A stretch of DNA of 64,000 nucleotides. Source: JAOPZW01 sp963806015. Lineage in GTDB: Bacteria > Actinomycetota > Thermoleophilia > Solirubrobacterales > Solirubrobacteraceae. Below, one piece after another: positions 24,202 through 39,081 of this stretch. Position numbers and translations under genes: made by a program. The notes beneath the pieces were generated by a model, which saw only the letters and a program-made list of their open reading frames with translations, had not been told where the DNA came from and made no database searches. The DNA lies in assembly GCA_963806015.1 (NCBI GenBank), contig CAWDWM010000006.1:620001-684000 (forward strand), given 5' to 3'. How positions within the stretch are numbered: position 1 is the stretch's first letter; each line of letters starts with the position of its first letter.

Positions 24202-25377
24202 CTAGGCGGCGCCGAAGCGCGCGCGCACCCACTCCGACAGGAACGGCTCGGCGATCCGCACGTCGCCGCGCTCGTTGACCACCAGCTCCTGGCGCTCGAG
24301 CGCCGTCACCGCGCTTTGCACGGTCGAGGGCGAGGGCAGGTCGTGGCGGCGGCGGTAGTCGGTGGTCAGGGCGCGGCCGGGCTCGGCGGCCAGGGCCTGC
24401 AGCAGCACGCGTTGCTGCGCCGACGCGTGGTCCCACACCGTCGCGAAGTGGGCGCTCTCCGAGCGCAGCACGCCGTCGAGCGCACCTTCGAGGCGCACGA
24501 GGTCGGCGGCCTCGCCCTCTGGCGTCAGCTGCCAGAGGAAGTAGCAGAGCTCCTGCGTGGCGTACGGATGGCCCCCCGTCGTGTGCAGCAGCGCGTCCAA
24601 GGCGTCGGGCTTGATGGTGCGGGCGGTCGCGCCGAAGCGCTCGACGATGTAGCGCCCGAAGGGCTCGGGCGCGATCACGCCCAGCTCGACGGGCTTGGCG
24701 CTGCGCCAGAACGGCTCGTTCTCGTCGCTGAACAGCCGGCGCATCATGTGGCGCTTGCTGCCGAGGTACACGTGCGCCACCTCGGGCTGGGCCTGGAAGA
24801 CCGCGCGCATGAGCCGCGGCAGGTTCGGGTCGATGTCGACGACTTCCTGGAACTCGTCGAAGATCAGTGCCACGCGGCGCCCGCGCTCGGCGCCGAGCTC
24901 TCCCGGCAGCGCCAGCAGATGCTCGAGGGTGGCGCGCAGGTCCTCGGGGCGGTAGCCCGCGTCGAAGCCGAAGGACAGCTTGCCTGTGTCGGGGTCGACG
25001 TTGACCGTCGGCTTGACGCGCAGCGACCCGAAGATCCGCAGGCGGTCCAGCGCCTTCTCCTTCTTGGAGGCGACGTCCTCGTGGATGGTGCGCGCGAGCT
25101 TCTCGGCCAGCTTGGCCACCGTCGGCGTGGTCATGAGATCCACCGACGCCACGAGCACCTTGCGGCGCACGAGCTCCTGGGCCACCCGCCAGATCAACGA
25201 CGACTTGCCATAGCGCCGCGGGGCGAACACGACGACGTCCTGGCCGTTGGTGACGTCGGCCCTGAGCTCGGCGATCTCGCGCTCGCGATTGGTGAAGGCC
25301 TCGTCGAGCGCCAGCGCGCCGAAGCGGAACGGGTTCGATGCGGACGCCACGCGTATAGCGTAGTGCGTACCGATCAT
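24202..25377 (-). CDS. P-loop ATPase of the archaeal-ATPase/STAND type, 391 aa
   Basis: Single AAA-like ATPase with a C-terminal winged helix. FTNREREIAELRADV precedes Walker A at about 50-60 (FAPRRYGKSSLIWRVA). Walker B is ALIFDEFQEVVD, followed by a sensor Arg region (YLGSKRHMMRRLFSDEN) and GGHPYATQELCYFLW, the helical lid. The C-terminal QRVLLQALAAEPGRALTTDYRRRHDLPSPSTVQSAVTALERQELV is a clear winged helix. This architecture is common in archaea and scattered in bacteria, often with mobile or regulatory roles. The start is ATG 25377, or GTG 25350 if the dyad at 25376-25410 is an operator. The AT-rich leader differs sharply from its surroundings. No partner toxin or nuclease gene is evident. 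Confidence 0.85.
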   Translation of the reverse strand: MIGTHYAIRVASASNPFRFGALALDEAFTNREREIAELRADVTNGQDVVVFAPRRYGKSSLIWRVAQELVRRKVLVASVDLMTTPTVAKLAEKLARTIHEDVASKKEKALDRLRIFGSLRVKPTVNVDPDTGKLSFGFDAGYRPEDLRATLEHLLALPGELGAERGRRVALIFDEFQEVVDIDPNLPRLMRAVFQAQPEVAHVYLGSKRHMMRRLFSDENEPFWRSAKPVELGVIAPEPFGRYIVERFGATARTIKPDALDALLHTTGGHPYATQELCYFLWQLTPEGEAADLVRLEGALDGVLRSESAHFATVWDHASAQQRVLLQALAAEPGRALTTDYRRRHDLPSPSTVQSAVTALERQELVVNERGDVRIAEPFLSEWVRARFGAA

Positions 25378-25410
25378 TACCTCGATCTACGTTATTTAGA
25401 TCTCGGTAAT
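25376..25410. promoter_or_regulatory. AT-rich dyad overlapping the ATPase start
   Basis: ATTACC-TC-GATCTA (25376-25389) and TAGATC-TC-GGTAAT (25397-25410) are inverted repeats with 12 of 14 positions complementary around the seven bases CGTTATT. The region is strikingly AT-rich for this genome. The dyad touches the ATG at 25377, so it is either an operator that would favour the downstream GTG start at 25350, or a leader hairpin. Autoregulation by the winged helix of the ATPase is a guess. Confidence 0.55.
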
Positions 25411-25427
25411 TGCCATCTCAATAAGCC

Positions 25428-25754
25428 CTATGGCCGGGGCTCGAGCCGTCGCCCGCCCGCGAAGTCGACCGCCTCGCGCACATAGCGCGCGAAGGCGGCA
25501 TCGGCCACCGTGCGCATGTCCCATGCCCACGGCGCCCCCGGGGCCACGGCATAGGCCAGGTCCAGGCACCAGCCGGTGCCCCGGTCGTAGAGCTCGGCGA
25601 GCTCGTCGACGGTGAAGGCGCCGCCCAGGCGGCGGCGCAACTCGGCGTGGATGCGCGCGGTCACGCGCTCGAGAGCCGGGCGCTCGTGGGGCGCGGCATC
25701 GGCCAGGCGACGCTCGCCGGCGCGCCACTGGTAGATCGCGGTGTCAAAACTCAC
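25428..25754 (-). CDS. Conserved-looking hypothetical protein, 108 aa
   Basis: No named family recognised. The GTG at 25754 begins SFDTAIYQWRAGERRLADAAPHERPALERVTARIHAELRRRLG. It is an all-helical, Trp- and Tyr-bearing protein with FTVDELAELYDRGTGWCLDLAYAVAPGAPWAWDMRTVADAAF, which reads as a folded domain and not as a shadow frame. The gene lies five bases downstream of the HD-GYP regulator gene on the same strand, so it should be the last gene of that signalling operon. No membrane segment or catalytic signature is seen. Confidence 0.7.
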   Translation of the reverse strand: MSFDTAIYQWRAGERRLADAAPHERPALERVTARIHAELRRRLGGAFTVDELAELYDRGTGWCLDLAYAVAPGAPWAWDMRTVADAAFARYVREAVDFAGGRRLEPRP

Positions 25755-25759
25755 CGCGA

Positions 25760-26796
25760 TCAGGCTAGCGAGCGCACCTCCCCGCCCAACCCGGCGACGA
25801 ACGCATCCACCACGGCGGGGTCGAAATGGTCTCCCGCGTGGCTGGTGATCTCGGCGATCGCGTCCGGCTTGCTCCACGCCGGCTTGTACGGCCGCACGTG
25901 CGTGAGGGCGTCGTAGACGTCGGCCACCGCCACGATGCGCCCGGCCATCGGGATCTCCTCGCCGGCCAGACCGCCCGGATAGCCGCTGCCATCCCACCTC
26001 TCGTGGTGGGTCAGCGCGATCTCCTCGGCCACCTCGAGCAGCGCGAACGCGCTGCCGGTCAGCATCTGACCGCCGACGGTGGCGTGCGTCTTCATCTGCT
26101 CGAACTCCGCCTGGGTCAGCTTTCCCGGCTTGCACAGGATCGCGTCGGGGAGGGCGATCTTGCCGACGTCGTGCAGGGGCGCGGCGAGGCGGATCAGCCC
26201 CACGTCGAGCTCGGGCACGCCCAGGCGCTCGGCGATGGCGACCGACAGGTTGCCCACGCGGCGCGTGTGCTGGCCGGTGTCATCGTCACGGAACTCCGCG
26301 GCCGCGGCGAGGCGCGAGAGCATCTCGATGTTCAGCGCGGTGATCGAGGCCAGCGAGCTCTGGAGCTCCTCGGACTGCAGGAAGAGATGGACGAAGGCCG
26401 AGACCTTGGCGCGCAGCACCTCGGCGAGCACCGGCGTGAAGATGAAGTCCACCGCGCCGTTGGCGTACGCCGCAGCCGTCTCGGTCTCGTCGCGGCGGAA
26501 CGCCGTGAGGAAGATGATCGGCGTGCTCTGTGACTGCGTGCGCCGGCGGATGAGCCTGGCCGTCTCGTAGCCATCCAGGACCGGCATGACCACGTCCATG
26601 AGGATGACGGCGAAGGTCTGGCGCTTGACGGCCTGCAGCGCCGCGCGCCCCGAGTCGGCCTCGACCACCTCGAGGCCCAGCGGCGCGAGCATCGCCCGCA
26701 CCGCGAGGCGCTTGCCCGCGTTGTCGTCGACGACCAGCACGGCCGCCGGCGGCGCCGGCGAGACCACCGGCGCCTCGATCGGCACGGCCACCGCCA

Positions 26797-26797
<1 letters not shown>
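25760..26797 (-). CDS. Response regulator with HD-GYP phosphodiesterase domain, 345 aa
   Basis: N-terminal receiver domain (about 18-135) with acidic pair VVDDN and phospho-acceptor Asp68 (ILMDVVMP), then an HD-GYP domain (about 155-335) that hydrolyses c-di-GMP. The metal and signature motifs are intact: GQHTRRVGNLS, LHDVGKIALPD (H209-D210), HATVGGQML, HHERWDGSGYPGG and DVYDAL. In the receiver the conserved Lys near the end of strand 5 is replaced by Thr (DFIFTPVLAEVLRAKV), a variant also seen in related proteins. The ATG at 26797 overlaps the kinase stop as TGATG, so kinase and regulator are made together. Output: lowered c-di-GMP on phosphorylation (inferred). Confidence 0.93.
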
Positions 26798-29910
<3,113 letters not shown>

Positions 29911-30057
29911 GGGCCCCCAACCTCCGTTCGTACTGCGTGCGTGCCGAAGTCACTTGGCCCGTCGAGGCAACCGTGCTGAAGAGGACCGTGTTGCGAGGAA
30001 GCGAAGAGGCGAAAACGACGTTATCAGCGGCCAGAAATCTGGACCGTTCGGCGCGTT

Positions 30058-30429
30058 TTACGGGCCTTTTGGCAGGTGCTTGACCACGTAGGACTTCTCG
30101 CCGGGGCGCACCATCCCCAGCCGGCGCGCCTCGCGCTCGAGCGCCGCGGGGTTGCGCAGCGCGTCGCGGCGGGCCCGCAGCTTGGTGTTCTCGTGCTTGA
30201 GCCTGGTGACCTCGGCACGGCGGTGCTTGGCCTCCTGGACCGTCGACCAGTACGAGCGCGCGGGCCCGACGTAGAGGAACAGCATGCCCAGCAGGACGAC
30301 GAGCAGGGCCACGCGCGAGACGCGGTCCCAGCGGATCCCGCGTGCTCCGCCCGCCAAGACCCGCGGACGCGCCTTGGGGCGTGCGGCGGGGGCGCGACGG
30401 GGCGCGCGGACGGTACGGGCCGGGGCCAT
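30058..30429 (-). CDS. FtsB/DivIC-like septum formation initiator, 123 aa
   Basis: Bitopic cell-division protein. A basic Pro/Ala/Arg-rich N-terminus (about 1-38) is followed by one membrane helix (about 40-60, VALLVVLLGMLFLYVGP) and a periplasmic coiled coil (about 63-98, VQEAKHRRAEVTRLKHENTKLRARRDALRNP). The DivIC signature LEREARRLGMVRPGEKSYVV closes it. It would act with FtsL and FtsQ/DivIB at the septum. The ATG at 30429 (MAPARTVRAP) is preferred; an in-frame TTG at 30474 is less likely. The position downstream of eno matches the conserved actinobacterial order eno then ftsB-like, with a DUF1707 gene inserted between. Confidence 0.88.
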   Translation of the reverse strand: MAPARTVRAPRRAPAARPKARPRVLAGGARGIRWDRVSRVALLVVLLGMLFLYVGPARSYWSTVQEAKHRRAEVTRLKHENTKLRARRDALRNPAALEREARRLGMVRPGEKSYVVKHLPKGP

Positions 30430-30483
30430 TGAGGTCGCCTTCGCGCAGAGCGCACCCGAATCCTGCCTGTGCAAGCGGACGTT

Positions 30484-31077
30484 CTAGGGCGGCGGAGGCA
30501 GCGCGGGAGGCTCGGGCCGCCCGCGCCTGGCGCGTCCGCGCTTGGTGATGACGTCCGTGCCGCCGAAGATCGAGATGCAGCGCACGTGCACCGTCGGCGC
30601 TCCCGGCGCCGCCTCCGCGCCGCCCAGCTTGAGCTTGTCGCCCCCGAAGAGCGCGAAGCTCGACAGCTCGACGTTGATGCCTTCGGGGACGATGACGTCC
30701 GAGCCGCCGAAGATCGAGACCACCGTGAGCCGCACGTCGGGCGCGACCAGCGTGGCCTCGCGCAGATCGAGGTCGGCGCCGCCGAAGATGTTCACCACGC
30801 GCACGCGCTCGGCCACGCGCCAGCGGCCCGCGCGGTCGCTGCCACCGAAGATGCTCAGCACGAAGCTAGTCGCGCGGCGCTCGGCCGGGGCGGCGTACAC
30901 CGCGCCGCTGGGCTCTGGCAGGTCGGCGGTCAGCGGCTCGAGCTCGGCGCGCGTGGTGGCGGTGTAGGCGGCGTCGATGCGGTCGACGAGCTCCTCGACG
31001 TCGAGGCGCCCCTCGGCCGCGGCCTCGCGCAGATGCGCCACCGTGGCCTCGCGCTCGGAGTCCGACGCGCGCGTCAC
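30484..31077 (-). CDS. DUF1707 plus LiaF-like (DUF2154) protein, 197 aa
   Basis: N-terminal DUF1707 SHOCT-like domain (about 1-55: RASDSEREATVAHLREAAAEGRLDVEELVDRIDAAYTATTRAEL), followed by a cell-wall-active-antibiotic-response beta repeat region. Four turns share the motif SIFGGSD/NIFGGAD/SIFGGSD/ALFGGDK, ending CISIFGGTDV. In LiaF the latter domain senses or signals envelope stress. No membrane helix is present here, so it is probably cytoplasmic. The GTG at 31077 overlaps the eno stop as GTGA, tying it to the eno operon. The Pro-rich C-terminus (PALPPPP) is short. Confidence 0.87.
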   Translation of the reverse strand: MTRASDSEREATVAHLREAAAEGRLDVEELVDRIDAAYTATTRAELEPLTADLPEPSGAVYAAPAERRATSFVLSIFGGSDRAGRWRVAERVRVVNIFGGADLDLREATLVAPDVRLTVVSIFGGSDVIVPEGINVELSSFALFGGDKLKLGGAEAAPGAPTVHVRCISIFGGTDVITKRGRARRGRPEPPALPPPP

Positions 31078-32348
31078 GAGCGGAAGGCCGACCGCCCCGG
31101 GAAGCTCGCGTCCGCGCCGAGCTGCTCCTCGATGCGCAGCAGCTGGTTGTACTTCGCCACGCGATCCGAGCGCGACGGCGCCCCGGTCTTGATCTGCCCG
31201 CAGCCGGTGGCCACGGCGAGATCGGCGATCGTCACGTCCTCGGTCTCCCCCGAGCGGTGCGACATGACGGCGCTGTAGCCCGCGTCGCGCGCCATCGCGA
31301 TCGCCGCGAGCGTCTCGGTCAGCGTGCCGATCTGGTTGACCTTGACCAGGATCGAGTTGCCGACCCCGGAGTCGATGCCGCGGCGCAGGCGCTCGGTGTT
31401 GGTCACGAAGACGTCGTCGCCGACGAGCTGCAGGTGCGCGCCGAGACGCTCGGTCAGTGCCGCCCAGCCGTCCCAGTCCTCTTCGGCCATCCCGTCCTCG
31501 AGCGAGACGATCGGATAGCGGCCCACCAGGTCGGCCCAGTAGTCGGTCAGCTCGGCGGCGCTCAGGGTGCGGTTCTCGTGCTCCAGGACGTAGGCGCCGT
31601 CGGAGAAGATCTCGCTCACCGCCGGGTCCAGGGCGATGGCGACGTCGTCCCCCGGCGTGTAGCCGGCGGCCTCGATGCCCGCCACCAGCATCTGCAGCGC
31701 CTCCTCGTTGGAGCCGAGGTTGGGGGCGAAGCCGCCCTCGTCGCCCACCCCGCCGCCCAGGCCGCGGTCGTGCAGCGTCTTCTTCAGCGCGTGGAAGACC
31801 TCGGCACCCATGCGCAGGCATTCCGTGAAGTTCGGCGCGCCCAGCGGCACGACCATGAACTCCTGGAAATCGACCGAGTTGTCGGCGTGCGCGCCGCCGT
31901 TGAGGACGTTCATCATCGGCACCGGGAGCACGTGCGCCGCGTCGCCGCCGAGGTAGCGCCACAGGGGGAGCCCCTCCTCCGCCGCGGCCGCGTGCGCGGC
32001 CGCCAGCGACACGCCGAGGATCGCGTTGGCCCCGAGCCGGGACTTGTTGGGCGTGCCGTCCAGCTCGATCAGGGCGCGATCGAGCCCCTCCTGGTCGGTG
32101 GCGTCGCGGCCGTTGACGGCCTCGGCGATCTCGCCGTTGACGTTGCCCACCGCCTTGGTCACCCCCTTGCCGCCATAGGCGTCGGCGCCGTCGCGCAGCT
32201 CCGTGGCCTCGAACTCGCCGGTCGAGGCCCCGCTGGGCACGATCGTGCGCCCGGCCGCGCCCGAGCGCAGCACGAGCTCGACCTCCACCGTCGGATTGCC
32301 GCGACTGTCGAGGACCTGCCGGGCGTGGACCTTGTCGATCTGGCTCAT
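31074..32348 (-). CDS. eno: Enolase, 424 aa
   Basis: Phosphopyruvate hydratase of glycolysis: interconverts 2-phosphoglycerate and phosphoenolpyruvate with two Mg ions. Full family signature: VLDSRGNPTVEVEL and IVPSGASTGEFEATELRDG at the N-terminus, GDEGGFAPNLGSNEEAL, the metal residues in IALDPAVSE, VSLEDGMAEEDWDGW and LVGDDVFVTN, the catalytic Lys in SILVKVNQIGTLTE and the enolase signature MSHRSGETED. The length is normal. The ATG at 32348 overlaps the mazG stop (ATGA). Part of the mfd-mazG-eno-ftsB block conserved across actinobacteria. Confidence 0.98.
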   Translation of the reverse strand: MSQIDKVHARQVLDSRGNPTVEVELVLRSGAAGRTIVPSGASTGEFEATELRDGADAYGGKGVTKAVGNVNGEIAEAVNGRDATDQEGLDRALIELDGTPNKSRLGANAILGVSLAAAHAAAAEEGLPLWRYLGGDAAHVLPVPMMNVLNGGAHADNSVDFQEFMVVPLGAPNFTECLRMGAEVFHALKKTLHDRGLGGGVGDEGGFAPNLGSNEEALQMLVAGIEAAGYTPGDDVAIALDPAVSEIFSDGAYVLEHENRTLSAAELTDYWADLVGRYPIVSLEDGMAEEDWDGWAALTERLGAHLQLVGDDVFVTNTERLRRGIDSGVGNSILVKVNQIGTLTETLAAIAMARDAGYSAVMSHRSGETEDVTIADLAVATGCGQIKTGAPSRSDRVAKYNQLLRIEEQLGADASFPGRSAFRS

Positions 32349-33112
32349 TCGTTCAACCTCGCTTGGGCGTAGTAGGTCAGCTTGGCGTCGGGCGTCAGCT
32401 CGTTCCATGCGGCGCCGGCCTGCGCGGCCAGCTGCTCGGCCGCCTCCACGCGGCCGCGAAAGCGCATGCTCGCCGAGCGCAGGGCGAGCTCGGGGTCGAC
32501 GTGGAGCTTGCGCGCCACGTTGACGGCGGCGAAGAGGACGTCGCCGACCTCGTGGAAGGCCGTGTCGCGATCGCCGCCCGCGGCCTCGAGCTCCTCGAGC
32601 TCGCCGGCCACGGCGTCATAGGGAACGCGATCGAAGTCGAAGCCCGAGGTGGCCGCGCGGCGCTGGACCTTGCGCGCGTGCAGCAGGGCCGGAAGGTTCT
32701 CGGGCACCTCGCCGAAGATCCCCTCCTCGCGCCCGGGCTCGGCGCGCTTGATCTCGTCCCAGTTGCGCAGCACTTCGCCGGCGGTCTGCGCCTCGACCTC
32801 GCCGAAGACGTGCGGATGGCGGCGGATGAGCTTCTGTCGCACGTGCTCGGCGACCTGCGCCATGTCGCCGGCCCCGCGCTCCTCGAGCAGCAGCGACAGG
32901 AAGTGCACCTGGAAGAGCACGTCGCCGAGCTCGTCGCGCAGCTTGGCGTCGTCGCCGGCGTTGGCGGCGTCGGCCAGCTCGTAGGCCTCCTCGACGGTGT
33001 GGGGCACGATCGAGCGCTCGTCCTGCTCGCGGTCCCACGGGCACTCGCGCCGCAGACGACGCGTGAGTTCGTCGAGACGGGCGACGGCGGCGGCGACGTC
33101 GGGCTCTGGCAT
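32345..33112 (-). CDS. mazG: Nucleoside triphosphate pyrophosphohydrolase MazG, 255 aa
   Basis: All-alpha NTP pyrophosphatase that removes aberrant nucleotides and tunes ppGpp-related responses. Two MazG-type metal helices are visible: ECPWDREQDERSIVPHTVEEAYELADA with DELGDVLFQVHFLSLLLEE in the first domain, and FHEVGDVLFAAVNVARKLHVDPELALR in the second. LRNWDEIKRAEP and the hinge between the domains fit the family. The ATG at 33112 gives family length, and the TGA overlaps the eno ATG. Cytoplasmic. Neighbouring a PPIase lipoprotein gene and mfd as in other actinobacteria. Confidence 0.95.
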   Translation of the reverse strand: MPEPDVAAAVARLDELTRRLRRECPWDREQDERSIVPHTVEEAYELADAANAGDDAKLRDELGDVLFQVHFLSLLLEERGAGDMAQVAEHVRQKLIRRHPHVFGEVEAQTAGEVLRNWDEIKRAEPGREEGIFGEVPENLPALLHARKVQRRAATSGFDFDRVPYDAVAGELEELEAAGGDRDTAFHEVGDVLFAAVNVARKLHVDPELALRSASMRFRGRVEAAEQLAAQAGAAWNELTPDAKLTYYAQARLNE

Positions 33113-33149
33113 CGCGCCGGAGCCTAGACGTCGCCGCCGCCGTGCGGCC

Positions 33150-34346
33150 CTACGGCGAGGTGGTGGTGGTGGGCTGCGGCTGCTCCTGCGCGCCGGTGGT
33201 CGACGCGGGCGCGGTCGTCGTCGCGGCCTTCGCCTTCGGCGCGTTCTTGCAGTCGTCGACGACGTAGCCCTTGCGGCAGTCGGTCGTCTTCTTGTAGCGG
33301 TTGCGGTAGTCGTCGCCGAACTTCTTCAGCGCGGCCTGCTGGTTCTGCGACGCGAGGATCTGCTTGATCGAGGTCTTCGACTCGTCGAGCGTCTGCTGCT
33401 TGGTCGGCGTGACCTTGGTCACCTCGAACACGTACCAGCCGAACTGCGTCTTGATCGGGCCGGTGAGCTTGCCCTTCTTGGCCGCGAAGATCGCCTTGTC
33501 GAAGGCGGGCTCCTGCTGGCCCTTGGCCACGCCGGGCAGGGCGCCGCTCTTGCTCTTGGAGGCCTGGTCGATCGAGTACTTCTTGGCGACCGCCTTCCAG
33601 GACTGCCCCGAGTCCAGCGCCTTCTGCGCCTGCTGGGCCTTCGCCTTCTGCTTGGTCAGCACGATGCGCAGGTCGCGGCGCTCGGGTGTGGAGAAGCGCG
33701 ACTTGTTCTTGTTGTAGTAGGCCGCGATCTGGGCGTCGGTGACCTTGTCCTTGCCCTTGGTCACCTTCGCGGTGATCTGGTTCTGGAGCTCGCGGATGCG
33801 CTGCTGGTAGAGGACGTCCTCGTTGGTCAGGCCGGCGCCCTGCAGGAACTTCTCGTAGCTGCCCTTCTGGGCGAACTGCTGCTTCTTGATGTCGTCGATC
33901 TGCTTGACGATCGTCTTGTCGGCGACCTTGACCTTCAGCCGGTTCGCCTCCTGATCCAGCCAGGTGGAGCGGATCAGGAAGCCCAGGACCTGCGTCTTGA
34001 ACATGTCATAGGACTGCTGACACTGGGTTTTGAGCTGGGCGTCGGTCGGCTCGGGCTGGCCCTTGGCCGGCTTGGCCGCGGTCTTCTTCTTGTCGGCGAT
34101 GCACGCCTTGAAGTCGGGCGCGTCGGGCACCGTCGCGGTCTTGGCCGCCGCCGGGTTCGTCTGGCTGGCCTGGGAGATCGCGATGATCTTCATCCAGTGA
34201 TCGAAGGTGTCGCGCTTGATCGTCTGATCGCCGACGGTGGCGACCGAGTTGCCTGGCATGCCGCCTCCGCAAGCGGAGACACCGAGGACTGCGGCCAGGA
34301 GCGCGGCCGCCACGGGAAGTGCGATTCGATTCTTCACAAACACCAT
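33150..34346 (-). CDS. Peptidyl-prolyl isomerase lipoprotein, parvulin/SurA-PrsA type, 398 aa
   Basis: Extracytoplasmic foldase. A lipoprotein signal peptide (about 1-27) ends in the lipobox LGVSAC with Cys27. A SurA N-terminal-like helical domain (about 35-215, with GDQTIKRDTFDHWM and RIRELQNQITAKVTKGKDKVTDAQIAAYY) precedes a parvulin rotamase domain (about 220-330: RDLRIVLTKQKAKAQ, SWKAVAKKYSIDQASKSKSGALPGV, KKGKLTGPIKTQFGWYVFEVTKV). The last 40 residues are a Lys/Ala/Thr/Pro tail. The ATG at 34346 begins MVFVKNRIALPVAAALLAAVLGVSAC. It lies between mfd and mazG. A role in folding secreted proteins at the membrane is inferred. Confidence 0.92.
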   Translation of the reverse strand: MVFVKNRIALPVAAALLAAVLGVSACGGGMPGNSVATVGDQTIKRDTFDHWMKIIAISQASQTNPAAAKTATVPDAPDFKACIADKKKTAAKPAKGQPEPTDAQLKTQCQQSYDMFKTQVLGFLIRSTWLDQEANRLKVKVADKTIVKQIDDIKKQQFAQKGSYEKFLQGAGLTNEDVLYQQRIRELQNQITAKVTKGKDKVTDAQIAAYYNKNKSRFSTPERRDLRIVLTKQKAKAQQAQKALDSGQSWKAVAKKYSIDQASKSKSGALPGVAKGQQEPAFDKAIFAAKKGKLTGPIKTQFGWYVFEVTKVTPTKQQTLDESKTSIKQILASQNQQAALKKFGDDYRNRYKKTTDCRKGYVVDDCKNAPKAKAATTTAPASTTGAQEQPQPTTTTSP

Positions 34347-34393
34347 TTCGAAGTCGGGGACGACTGAGGAACGGTCATGGTAGCCACCTGATG

Positions 34394-37738
<3,345 letters not shown>

Positions 37739-37813
37739 CAGGGCAGGCGAAGCGACCGCTCACGAGGGTCGCGCGGCCGTCGCGATTCACTCTAGCGAGC
37801 GGTCGGCCGCGGG

Positions 37814-39001
37814 TTACGCAGCGCAATAGAGGCGCTGCATCGCCGCGAAGGCGACGGCGTCTCCGTGGTCGTCTGCGGTGCGCCCGTTGAGGAGCAGGAC
37901 GGCAACCCGCCGGCCGTCCCCGGAGACGTAGACGTTGCTCTCGAACCCGTCGCCGCCGCCGTTGTGGCCGTACACCGTCCCAGCGCACCCGCTGTCCTCG
38001 ATGGCGGTCCCCAGCCCGTAGCGGGTGACCGATGACGGCCGCTTGAGCTGCGCCAGTTGCGCCGGGGCGAGGATCCGCCCGCCCATCAGCGCCTGCAGGA
38101 AGCGCGCCTCGTCGGCGGCGCCGGCCACCATGCCGCCGCCGGCGCCGAGCCCGAGCGTCCAACTGGTCGCGTCGGTGAGCCGCCAGCCGGCGGCGACGCG
38201 GTACCCGTGGGCATGGGGTCCGGCGATGCGAGGCCGCGGGTCATAGGCGGCGCTCGTCAGGCCCAACGGGGCGGCGATCCGCCGGCGCACCAGCGTGGCG
38301 AGGTCGGCGCCGCCGACGCGCTCGGCCACGAGCCCCGCGACGTCGTAGCCGATGTTCGAATAGTGGAAGGTCGTGCCGGGCGTGTACTCGAGCGGCAGAC
38401 CGGCGGCGAAGTCGACCCACAGGCGCGAGGGGAAGGCGAAGCCGGGGTCCCTCTGAACCCGCCGAGCGACGCCGGCGATCCGGGCGCGCAGCGCCGGGTC
38501 GCGGAGCCGGCGCAGGTAGAGGGCCGGGATCTGCACGATGTCGTTGCTGTCGACCATCCCGCTCGTGTGATCCAGCAACCGTCGCACCGTGATCCGGTCC
38601 CCGTAGGGCAGCAGGCCCGGCAGCCACCGCGCGACGGTGTCGTCGAGGCCCATGCGGCCCTCGCCGACGAGGTCCAGGATCACCGTCGCCGTCCACAGCT
38701 TGCTCACGCTTTCCAGGCGCATCCTCGCGTCGGCGCGCATCGGCGCCCGAGTCGCGAGGTCCGCGACGCCGGCCGACCCCGCCCACGTCCCGTGCGGGCC
38801 CGAGACGTACGCGGTCACGCCGGGCGCCACGCGGCCGCGCCCGCTGACGAGGCCGTCGAGGACGCGCTGCAGGTCGGGACGCTGCGCCGGCGTCTCGTGG
38901 CGCGCGGTGAGCGCAAGTCCGGCGAGGAGCACGGCGGCGAGCGACGCCGCTGCCGCGATGAGCAGCACCAACCGGCGATGGCGACGGCGAAGCCCGAACA
39001 T
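37814..39001 (-). CDS. Beta-lactamase-fold serine hydrolase, 395 aa
   Basis: Class C beta-lactamase/D-alanyl-D-alanine carboxypeptidase family. A cytoplasmic basic stretch and one N-terminal membrane helix or uncleaved signal (about 10-32) are followed by the catalytic SxxK (LESVSKLWTATVILDLV), the tyrosine motif (HYSNIGYDVAGLVAERVGG) and a third motif HxG (YGHNGGGDGFESNVYVSGDG). Family position LLDHTSGMVD is also intact. All catalytic residues are present, so the enzyme should be active, perhaps on peptidoglycan peptides or esters. ATG at 39001. It stands between mfd and the cox cluster with no overlaps, so it is probably a separate transcription unit. Confidence 0.9.
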   Translation of the reverse strand: MFGLRRRHRRLVLLIAAAASLAAVLLAGLALTARHETPAQRPDLQRVLDGLVSGRGRVAPGVTAYVSGPHGTWAGSAGVADLATRAPMRADARMRLESVSKLWTATVILDLVGEGRMGLDDTVARWLPGLLPYGDRITVRRLLDHTSGMVDSNDIVQIPALYLRRLRDPALRARIAGVARRVQRDPGFAFPSRLWVDFAAGLPLEYTPGTTFHYSNIGYDVAGLVAERVGGADLATLVRRRIAAPLGLTSAAYDPRPRIAGPHAHGYRVAAGWRLTDATSWTLGLGAGGGMVAGAADEARFLQALMGGRILAPAQLAQLKRPSSVTRYGLGTAIEDSGCAGTVYGHNGGGDGFESNVYVSGDGRRVAVLLLNGRTADDHGDAVAFAAMQRLYCAA

Positions 39002-39081
39002 CTCGCCGGCACCGTCTCACCGCCGCCTCGCGGTGCCATCGGGGCTGACGACGACCGCGACTGCGGGAAACCACGGGCCGG

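Noticed and set aside
30430..30474. TTG 30474 as the ftsB-like start
   Set aside because: It adds 15 residues unlike the family, and the ATG at 30429 gives a normal protein.
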